Assembly: GCA_030429045.1 (NCBI GenBank)
Contig: JAUIEA010000025.1
Location: forward strand, 1-34,484
Length of the DNA stretch: 34,484 bases
From: Bacteroidia bacterium
GTDB lineage: Bacteria > Bacteroidota > Bacteroidia > Chitinophagales > Saprospiraceae
Direction: 5' to 3'
The notes under the pieces were generated by a model. The model was not told the DNA's origin. It did not search any database and worked only from the letters and a program-made list of their open reading frames with translations. This document shows, piece after piece, positions 26,284-34,484 of this stretch (its first letter is position 1; each line of letters opens with the position of its first letter). The translations under genes were made by a program, and so were the position numbers.

Positions 26284-26622
26284 ACCAGCATCAATTATTT
26301 TAAGTGGAAAGCCAGGAATGAGGAATGAGGAACGCAGGAATCAGGAATGTGTGTTGACCTTGGCCGTTGGGTCTTGGGTATTGGCCGTTGGGCGTTGGGT
26401 TACCTCCGGGTTTGAATGCAGGGTTATTGCGTTGAGGCGTTATTTCGAGTAATCTGGAACCAGAAACGCAGGAACCAGGAACCAGAAACGGATTGCTTTC
26501 CCTTCAATTGGAATCTCGGAACACTACTGGTCAAAGCGGATAAGTGAGATCCCGACTGTTCAATGAGCGGACTTGACGGAGGCGTTGTAAACAAGATTAT
26601 CCTTAGTTTGTTCCATCTGTAG

Positions 26623-28887
<2,265 letters not shown>

Positions 28888-28927
28888 ATACAATGAGATT
28901 GGCTTCGATCATGAAGCCCGAATAAAG

Positions 28928-28961
28928 AAGGCGACCCCGGGGAATCGGGGTCGCCTTTTAA
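28928..28961 (+). terminator. katG terminator
   Basis: A 12-bp perfect stem (28928-28939 with 28946-28957) around GGGAAT, followed by TTTTA. A covarying copy follows the katG 3' duplicate at 31107-31138. Confidence 0.9.
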
Positions 28962-29271
28962 TGTTAAGGGCGGGAAATGGTAGTTCAGTTGTTGGATGGG
29001 TTTGTACCTGGTCCCATTTGAGCCAGCTTTATGGCCATACAGATTGGGTATACAGTCAAATACAAGAGGTGCCTCCTAAAACTGCCGGTCACATGCACCC
29101 AATCTGCCTTTTCACCGCATAGGATCTGCCATCGAACCGCACTTCACCTGCCTGTCATAAATCATCTTTTATCATGATCTGCGTTACCGGTTCTGTGAAC
29201 GAAAAAATCGAGCCTTACACAGGGTTTTGAAATCCGATTACAGTCTTTCCTGGCGGTAGATACTGAGAGAT
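28962..29271. other. Intergenic leader of the cytochrome operon
   Basis: 310 nt with no gene on either strand. Base composition becomes AT-richer here than in katG. A TTTTG at 29225-29229 and TAGATACTG at 29257-29265 could be promoter remnants, but the spacing fits no consensus; no riboswitch or RNA gene was recognised. Confidence 0.4.
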
Positions 29272-29844
29272 ATGATCCGTTCATCCGTGTTGAGGTACGT
29301 TGTTCCGTTCATACAATGGTATGCACTCATGGTCATGATGACCATCGGTATAGATTATATACTTCATGATTACCAGTTGGCCGGAGTAGGGCGTTATCTA
29401 GGTTATGCAGGCACCTTTCTCCTGCTCCTTTCCTTTATTTATTCTTTGCGGAAACGCAAAATGATTCAATCAGGTTCTCCCAGAAAATGGTTGATTCTGC
29501 ATGAGTACCTGGCATGGGTAGGTTCGATCTTGCTGCTTGTTCATGCGGGCATTCATTTCAATGCCATATTGCCTTGGCTGGCCGTAATAATGCTTTTGAT
29601 CAGTGTGGCAAGCGGCCTGGTTGGCAAGTTCCTGCTGAAACGGTCATTTGAACGCTTGGATGCAAACAGGCAAGCCTTGATGGACACGGGCATGGGAAAA
29701 GAAGCCATGGACAGAAAGCTCTTTCTCGACTCTATCATGGTGGATGCCATGAAACAATGGCGGAGCATCCACTTGCCGATAGCCTTTGTATTTGGCTTGT
29801 TTTCGCTGCTGCATATCATCACTGTATTCATGTTTAGCAAATGA
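29272..29844 (+). CDS. Five-helix membrane protein, predicted di-heme cytochrome b-like
   Basis: 190 residues with about five transmembrane helices (roughly 9-31, 40-59, 74-96, 99-120, 167-188). Two helices each carry two histidines 14 residues apart: His77 and His91 in helix 3, His167 and His181 in helix 5. This is the pattern by which ferric-reductase and NOX-type membrane proteins hold two stacked b hemes across the membrane (His77-His167 and His91-His181 would pair). An extra His95 follows. The stop overlaps the ATG of the multiheme cytochrome gene by 4 nt, so the two are coupled. The role as a membrane electron carrier feeding the cytochrome is inferred; no FAD/NADPH domain is present. 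Confidence 0.8.
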   Translation: MIRSSVLRYVVPFIQWYALMVMMTIGIDYILHDYQLAGVGRYLGYAGTFLLLLSFIYSLRKRKMIQSGSPRKWLILHEYLAWVGSILLLVHAGIHFNAILPWLAVIMLLISVASGLVGKFLLKRSFERLDANRQALMDTGMGKEAMDRKLFLDSIMVDAMKQWRSIHLPIAFVFGLFSLLHIITVFMFSK

Positions 29845-30860
29845 GAAACCTGATCATTACGGGAATCACAGGGTCCGCCATTTTCATCTTGTTGATGGTG
29901 TGGTATCCATATATCCTGCTCAGTCCAGGTGAAATGTCGCAGGGACACCAGGATATCAGGCAGCAATGCTTCTCATGCCATCAGCCTTTCGGGGGAATCG
30001 AAAACAGCAAGTGCATCGCTTGCCATACTCCGGCAGATATCGGCAGGGATTCTCTGGGAATCGTCACTGGAACCCTTATCAACGGCGAGCAGGTTTTATT
30101 TCACAAAAACCTTGATCAATATGCCTGTACGGTCTGCCATACCGACCACGCAGGTTTAAATCCTGAATCTGCGATGAAGGGTTTCAAGCATGAAATACTG
30201 CCGAATACTGTCATAAATGATTGCATTGTTTGCCACCAGAAACCGGAGGACAAGCTTCATGCGCAATTGACAGATGCTTGTGCTAAATGCCATGGCACCA
30301 CCGCATGGAAACAGGATCTTGCGTTTAACCATGGTATGGTGCAACCTGCCGAACGGGACAATTGCATTGGCTGTCACCAAAAACCGGAAGACAAGCTTCA
30401 CCTGCAATTGACAGATGCTTGTGTGAAATGCCACGGTACTACGGCGTGGAAGTTGGAGAAGACGTTTGACCATGATATGTTGCAGTCAGGCATTAGAAGC
30501 AATTGCGTGAGTTGTCATGAAGGGCCTGGTGATGCCTTCCATAATACGGTGAAAGATGCCTGTACGAAATGCCATAGTACCGATAAATGGGTCCCGACTA
30601 CATTCAATCACACCAATTATTTTGTGCTGGATAGAGATCATAATGTCAAATGTGCCACTTGCCATTTGACGAACAACTACAACACGTATACCTGCTATGG
30701 TTGTCATGAGCATACGGTGAGTAATATTCAGCGCGAGCACCGGGAGGAGGGTATTTCCAATTTTACGGACTGCGTTTCCTGTCACAAGAGTAGTGATGAA
30801 CATGAAGGTGGGAAGGACAGCCGGAAGAAAGACCGACATGGGGATGATGATGATGATTGA
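29841..30860 (+). CDS. Membrane-anchored dodecaheme cytochrome c
   Basis: 339 residues with one N-terminal hydrophobic helix (5-27) and 12 CxxCH heme-binding motifs, at residues 43, 58, 96, 128, 147, 175, 194, 222, 241, 271, 285 and 311. A 47-residue unit with two hemes (CIVCHQKPEDKLHAQLTDAC and CIGCHQKPEDKLHLQLTDAC) is repeated from 128 and 175, and a looser third copy begins at 222, showing growth by internal duplication. Many further His residues can serve as second axial ligands. The C-terminus ends in a charged tail HGDDDDD. It should be a periplasmic electron wire anchored at the inner membrane and fed by the cytochrome b-like partner. Terminal electron acceptor unknown. A katG fragment begins ~20 nt after the stop. 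Confidence 0.92.
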   Translation: MRNLIITGITGSAIFILLMVWYPYILLSPGEMSQGHQDIRQQCFSCHQPFGGIENSKCIACHTPADIGRDSLGIVTGTLINGEQVLFHKNLDQYACTVCHTDHAGLNPESAMKGFKHEILPNTVINDCIVCHQKPEDKLHAQLTDACAKCHGTTAWKQDLAFNHGMVQPAERDNCIGCHQKPEDKLHLQLTDACVKCHGTTAWKLEKTFDHDMLQSGIRSNCVSCHEGPGDAFHNTVKDACTKCHSTDKWVPTTFNHTNYFVLDRDHNVKCATCHLTNNYNTYTCYGCHEHTVSNIQREHREEGISNFTDCVSCHKSSDEHEGGKDSRKKDRHGDDDDD

Positions 30861-30873
30861 TCTGGAGTGGTAA

Positions 30874-31068
<195 letters not shown>

Positions 31069-31106
31069 ATACAAAGGAAATGGCTTCAACGTGAAGCCCG
31101 AATAGA

Positions 31107-31142
31107 AAAGGCGGCTCCGTGAAATCGGGGCCGCCTTTTATT
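31107..31142 (+). terminator. Duplicate katG-type terminator, now behind the cytochrome operon
   Basis: 13-bp stem (31107-31119 with 31126-31138, one G-T pair) around TGAAAT, followed by TTTTATTTT. It is the diverged counterpart of the katG terminator with compensatory changes in the stem, and is the first terminator after the cytochrome c gene. Confidence 0.8.
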
Positions 31143-31301
31143 TTAAATAGGATGGCGTAAAGCCAACCTTTATTAAACCTGGACATGGGTCTGATCCGAA
31201 GTCACATGACCAGTCCGAAGGTCGAATAAATATCCGCAGACCACCTGCACGTGCAGGCTGCTGGATCGCCCGATCACGTGCACACAAAGTCGTTACGTTT
31301 G

Positions 31302-32231
31302 TCAGGGTGTACCCTTGAAACAACCAATATTATAGGGGAAGTCATAGGTCCAGTGATAATGGTAGAGGTCGATCATTTCGCCATCCCATAGCACCGGATG
31401 GGTATGCCCGTGACATTCGTCGAGATCCTTGGACGTCAGCAATTCGCCCTGTTCCCCGTAGGGTCCGTAGATCCCGAATCCATCCAGCATATAGCCCATC
31501 AGCGGGGAATGCCCGGAGGTGTGCGGGTGAATATGATCCTGCAGGTCCTGGGCCGGAAAATGATAGTGGTATGTTTCCGTACCGTCGGTATGACCGCCGA
31601 AGCGATCCAGCATTTCGTGGGCAGCCGCATCATTCCCCAGGGTTGATGCGCCGTGATAGATGGCACTGCCGCTGAGGGAGATACCGGATGGCCCGAAGGT
31701 GACACAGCTGGGTTTGGGTGCCACCTCAGGGATAGCTGGAAGGACATAGAGAACGTCATGGGCCGAGATGATATTCGGGTTGCCGTCATATTTATAGGGT
31801 AAGCTGCCTGGCGTGATGGGAAAAACGCCGGTCGGATGATTTGGCAGGGCATTCCCGGTAATGATGCGATTGCCATTTCCATCCAGTTTGACCTCAAACT
31901 CACTGATCCAGACCACATCTCCGTCGACTATGGGCTTGCGGGTATAATCCCAGCTGCCATCTGCGTTGGTCCAGTCGCTCGCATCATCGTTTCCTGCCCC
32001 ATTCGGGGGCACGCCGCACAGCCACAAGTGCTGCAGGAGGGGGTTCATGGCGCCCTGGTCGCGACGCAGGATAAACGGGTCTCCAAGAGGTAAATGTGTC
32101 AGGTCTGGTGTTTCTTTCTGCGGGGGATATTCTGTACTGTCTTTTTTCTGGCAGCTGCTGCAGCCCAGGGCCATGAGGGTCAGGAACAGACTGATGGTCA
32201 GGAATGACGGGAACAGGTTCTTCGTGATCAT
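31302..32231 (-). CDS. YHYH-domain lipoprotein
   Basis: 309 residues from MITKNLFPSFLTISLFLTLMALGC, a clear lipoprotein leader. The frame stays open ~100 codons upstream, but that part is antisense to a katG remnant and is not coding. The mature protein carries the YHYH domain: SGSAIYHGAS, AAHEMLDRFGGH, TETYHYHFPAQ, PLMGYMLDGFGIYGPYGE, DECHGHTHP and IDLYHYHWTYDFPYNIGCFKG. The many ordered His suggest metal binding, but the domain's activity is unknown. The gene stands alone, between two katG 3' fragments, and faces the cytochrome operon. Confidence 0.9.
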   Translation of the reverse strand: MITKNLFPSFLTISLFLTLMALGCSSCQKKDSTEYPPQKETPDLTHLPLGDPFILRRDQGAMNPLLQHLWLCGVPPNGAGNDDASDWTNADGSWDYTRKPIVDGDVVWISEFEVKLDGNGNRIITGNALPNHPTGVFPITPGSLPYKYDGNPNIISAHDVLYVLPAIPEVAPKPSCVTFGPSGISLSGSAIYHGASTLGNDAAAHEMLDRFGGHTDGTETYHYHFPAQDLQDHIHPHTSGHSPLMGYMLDGFGIYGPYGEQGELLTSKDLDECHGHTHPVLWDGEMIDLYHYHWTYDFPYNIGCFKGTP

Positions 32232-32301
32232 ATTGTTGTTTGGGAAATTGGACTGTGAGCAGTCAAGAAGGTTTAATGGACCATAGGAGGGTAAACATGG
32301 T

Positions 32302-32447
32302 TTATCCAAAAGTGAAATTGTTGACCGGTTATTCGATTTCATTTCCCGGTTGGGGCGATCTCTGTGGTGAATACCCAGAGCGATGCGAGGGAGAAATTTG
32401 TTCAGGACTTCGTCATGGCCTGGAACAAGGTGATGAACCTGGGTGGC
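32302..32447 (+). pseudogene. katG 3'-end remnant, copy 2 (degraded)
   Basis: From 32355 the frame reads [20 protein letters not shown] then [11 protein letters not shown], matching Kat[21 protein letters not shown] and [12 protein letters not shown] one-base deletion lies just before it, and weaker similarity extends upstream to about 32302. Its codons (GCG ATC TCT, AGC GAT GCG) follow copy 1 more closely than the intact katG. The end diverges after MNLGG, so stop and terminator are lost. The left boundary is approximate. Confidence 0.75.
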
Positions 32448-33119
32448 CTTTACTATTTGAGGAAGCAAATTTTGGAGTTGCTTTGAATTCTGCTGTTCAA
32501 GTAAGGTCTGGGAAATTCGTTTTGTTTCAGATGTGCGCAAAAACTAAATAGACATTGGTTTAACGAAAGGTACCGTTTTCCACTTATGGATGTCTTTGTG
32601 AATTTTTGACTGCTGGAACTTTTTTCTGGCCCGGCTCAAGCCGCCGAGGCTCCTTCTTTTGACGCGCCAAAAGAAGGCAAAAGCGCTTGTCGCCAAAATG
32701 GGCCTGCTTAATCATGATTAGCTTTTCGCAAATTCTATTTCTTGTTTGAAGACTTCTAAACATCAGGACCCGGCCGCTCGTATTTGATCGGTGATTAGGT
32801 ATTAGTTTCGGTATTCACTCAATTCGATCTCGGTTCAGATCGGGCATTGAGTCCGATCAAATAATGCGGCAATCTTGCATTCGAAACTTTTTCTTAAAGG
32901 TTGAAAAGTTTCTCCTGGTACATAGGTCGGGTCCCTGATGTATCAGGGAGGCCCTGGTTTGGCGACGAAAGTAGATCCAATGTATATTATTCTTGTTTTA
33001 GATAATGGTGAATTTTACTATCATTTAAATGCGCCAAAGTGTTAACAGGCCAACTGTTTCTCGATACATATATTTCAAAAATGTGATCTCATTGAGTAAT
33101 CCTTATTATTCTTTAGGTC
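32448..33119. other. Gene-free region between the katG remnant and the TlpA-like gene
   Basis: About 670 nt without a gene. Apart from the inverted-repeat element at 32609-32970 it holds AT-rich sequence at 32970-33119 next to the thioredoxin-like gene's end, in which nothing specific is seen. Confidence 0.6.
32609..32970. repeat. Non-coding element of nested inverted repeats (MITE- or structured-RNA-like)
   Basis: Inverted repeats in nested order: GTCGCCAAAATGGGCCT (32689-32705) with AGGCCCTGGTTTGGCGAC (32949-32966); TATTTGATCGG (32781-32791) with CCGATCAAATA (32853-32863); CGATCT/AGATCG (32825-32842); AAACTTTT/AAAAGTTT (32884-32911); CCCTGA/TCAGGG (32933-32948). Left of them is a CCTTCTTTTG/CAAAAGAAGG hairpin (32652-32677). 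The left part resembles a sequence I recall as interspersed in Bacteroidota genomes. No ORF of note. Confidence 0.7.
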
Positions 33120-33758
33120 TTAAGGTCCTTTGATCTTATTTAATTCTGTAGTTACAAGGGGGATGTACTTGTCCAGAAGCGACTTTATGGAGGCTTTGTC
33201 GATGGTTCCCCCGACTTTACTGTCGACGTAAGCCTGGTCCCTGCCGATCAGCAGTTTGTACGGATAGCTGCTATTGACGATATAGACATTTGGGATGATC
33301 CTGAAATTGAAATCCCGTTTGCTGAGGAGGGTCTTTCTGATTTCAGGCATGGAGTCATTGGCAAAGGTGATGATCTCAAAATCTTCAGAGTTTATTTTTT
33401 GATTCAACAGATCCAGGCCGGGAAGGTCGACAATGCAGGGAGGACATCTGATAAACCAGAAATCCAATAGAATGACCTTGTCCTGGAATGTTTTGTAATT
33501 GACGATCTGATCGTGCTGGTCTCTGAAAACTGTCTCCTTATCATGCCCTGAAATGATCTCCTTCAGGCTGATGGAGTCACGTGAGTCATCGTCATTCCGA
33601 ATGCTGATCAGCAAGCCGTTTTCCCAGGTGGCATATTTGCTTTCTTCGTACCAGTTGGGATTACTGCCGACATGATATTCGATCGAGTCAGCCTGACTGG
33701 CCAATGTTGTGCTGACAAAGGCTAGAAGTAGGATAGTGCAGGTTTTAAAGATGGTCAT
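33120..33758 (-). CDS. TlpA-like thioredoxin-fold protein
   Basis: 212 residues with a signal peptide (MTIFKTCTILLLAFVSTTLAS). The thioredoxin-like domain covers ~85-205: VILLDFWFIRCPPCIVDLPG holds the active-site Cys105-x-x-Cys108 as CPPC, and IIPNVYIV has the cis-Pro (156). TlpA/ResA-like proteins reduce disulfides in the periplasm, often in cytochrome c maturation or T9SS-linked folding. Residues ~25-80 form an extra N-terminal region of unknown role. The nearby multiheme cytochrome makes a redox role possible but is not proof of a link. Confidence 0.88.
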   Translation of the reverse strand: MTIFKTCTILLLAFVSTTLASQADSIEYHVGSNPNWYEESKYATWENGLLISIRNDDDSRDSISLKEIISGHDKETVFRDQHDQIVNYKTFQDKVILLDFWFIRCPPCIVDLPGLDLLNQKINSEDFEIITFANDSMPEIRKTLLSKRDFNFRIIPNVYIVNSSYPYKLLIGRDQAYVDSKVGGTIDKASIKSLLDKYIPLVTTELNKIKGP

Positions 33759-34100
33759 GTTTCGGCGTTAGATCTGCTCTTCTGTACGCAATGTCAATGG
33801 CGTATTGATGGCCCTTTAGTGAAAAGTCTGCTGTACCCGGATGGATCTTCCCCAATATACCTAAATGATGGGGGATGACTTGGGTAAGATGAGGATTCAG
33901 ACTATCATGAGTGTGTCCCCCATTGTTATGTTGATCGAAGCACCTCCACCCTTGACTAACGGAATGCTCTACAGCACATGGGTTCGGATTGGCCCTTCAC
34001 ACTCGAGTGAATGTTCAGTCCGGTTTGCCATCCATCCACTGGATGATATGTAGCAGCAGTTGACGGTCGGCTTTCACTCTCCCATGAGGATCTTCAGAAA
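33759..34100. other. Intergenic region without a gene
   Basis: 342 nt. Seen: an inverted repeat ATGGGGGA/TCCCCCAT (33868-33875 with 33916-33923), and a CACTCGAGTG palindrome (34002-34011). No ORF with coding character and no clear promoter was found. Confidence 0.45.
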
Positions 34101-34439
34101 TCAGCTGCCAGCGAAGGGCGTACCGAAGATGCCCACGGCCAGCTCTGCCCAGATCAGAAGGAACACCGCCAAGAGGAGAGCCAGGGCAAGGATGCGACCA
34201 TTTCTGGTTTTGATCTTTCTCAGGGCGTATTCAGCGGTCAGGCCGATACCAGTCAGCAGTGCGCCCATGACCAGGAAATCCCCTCCTGTCCACTGGACAT
34301 CGGTAGAGAACTGCATGGCGATCAAGGGAATGAGGAGGAGCAGGGGGATGATCAGCAGGCCGCTGACCACGACGCTGGAGTAGGGGTTGCGGAACCAACG
34401 GACCAGGCTCTCCCAGAACATCCTCAGGACGACCATCAT
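34101..34439 (-). CDS. Small three-TM membrane protein, function unknown
   Basis: 112 residues. After an amphipathic start (MFWESLVRWFRNPYS) come three hydrophobic helices: ~22-45 (SGLLIIPLLLLIPLIAM), ~55-72 (FLVMGALLTGIGLTAEYA) and ~84-106 (ILALALLLAVFLLIWAELAVGI). A short basic stretch RKIKTRNGR sits between helices 2 and 3. I do not recognise the family. Its ATG overlaps by 4 nt the TGA of a gene entering from beyond the window edge, so it is the downstream member of an operon. Confidence 0.75.
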   Translation of the reverse strand: MMVVLRMFWESLVRWFRNPYSSVVVSGLLIIPLLLLIPLIAMQFSTDVQWTGGDFLVMGALLTGIGLTAEYALRKIKTRNGRILALALLLAVFLLIWAELAVGIFGTPFAGS

Positions 34440-34484
34440 GCTGCGCCGCCTGAGTCGGGGTGCACGACGGAGGCCACATCGATG
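34436..34484 (-). CDS. C-terminal end of an upstream gene (partial)
   Basis: Read on the minus strand, 15 codons IDVASVVHPDSGGAA precede a TGA that overlaps the next gene's ATG as ATGA. The rest of the gene is outside the window, so no function can be given. Confidence 0.5.
   Translation of the reverse strand, partial: IDVASVVHPDSGGAA

Larger units (their letters stand above)
25063..26580. other. Gene-free repeat zone, right of the DUF1080 gene
   Basis: About 1.5 kb without a credible gene. It is built from degenerate phrases such as AATGAATAAGGTATTGGGCG, TTTCCTCCGG, TTATTGCGTTAAGGCGTTAT and purine-rich strings like GGAACCAGGAACGCAGGAAC. Units with this order start near 25248, 25878, 26046 and ~26340. 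Embedded are five short hairpins or palindromic elements, listed separately. Stop codons and repeats make the ORFs here implausible as proteins. Confidence 0.75.

Noticed and set aside
25292-26452. Several ORFs of 70-130 codons in the right-hand repeat zone
   Set aside because: They read through purine-rich degenerate repeats and hairpins; the composition is repetitive and no conserved protein feature is visible.
23507-26580. CRISPR array
   Set aside because: The repeats are palindromic elements and degenerate phrases with irregular spacing, not short direct repeats with unique spacers, and no cas gene is present.
32232-32540. N-terminal extension of the YHYH gene by ~100 codons
   Set aside because: The extension is antisense to a katG remnant and precedes a clear lipoprotein leader at 32231; it is not part of the protein.

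Overview
The window looks like a chromosomal segment of a Bacteroidota bacterium, most likely from the Saprospiraceae/Saprospiria side of the phylum. Three genes end in Por/type IX secretion (T9SS) C-terminal sorting domains with an xPNPA-type start. Two promoters carry the Bacteroidota -7 box TAnnTTTG. Ribosomal protein L32 has the zinc-free TGEAH form familiar from this phylum, and lipoproteins and OmpA-type proteins are frequent. The exact genus cannot be read from the sequence alone.

Layout. 1-4.5 kb: the 3' part of a giant secreted alpha/beta-hydrolase plus beta-helix protein with a T9SS tail, closed by a strong terminator. 4.6-9.3 kb: housekeeping genes on + (fumC, the DUF177-rpmF pair, a RidA protein, trpS), interrupted by a minus-strand PIN-toxin/antitoxin pair. 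9.3-23.5 kb: a long run of minus-strand genes: VOC protein, TfoX-like protein, serine-hydrolase lipoprotein, beta-carbonic anhydrase, GrpB protein, OmpA-like protein, two T9SS cargo proteins, methyltransferase, SRPBCC and GyrI-like proteins, GNAT, an MbnH/MbnP-type di-heme enzyme and lipoprotein pair, and a three-gene set (small membrane protein, HEAT-like protein, SGNH lipoprotein).

23.5-26.6 kb is a non-coding, repeat-rich zone around one DUF1080 lipoprotein gene. It holds a 242-bp direct repeat, three copies of a palindromic element whose stem covaries around a constant GTT loop, further short hairpins of REP type, and degenerate purine-rich repeat units.

26.6-32.5 kb is the most unusual part. 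An intact katG with its terminator is followed by an operon for a membrane cytochrome b-like protein and a 12-heme cytochrome c. Next comes a second, divergent but codon-preserving copy of the last 61 codons of katG with its own terminator, then a minus-strand YHYH-domain lipoprotein, then a third, decayed katG 3' fragment. The katG 3' end thus borders two accessory cassettes like an integration or recombination scar.

32.6-33.0 kb holds a non-coding element of nested inverted repeats. The window ends with a TlpA-like thioredoxin-fold protein and a small membrane-protein gene that overlaps the end of a gene lying beyond the edge.

All calls come from reading the sequence and recalling protein families. 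No database search was run, and counts of mismatches or substitutions were made by eye.
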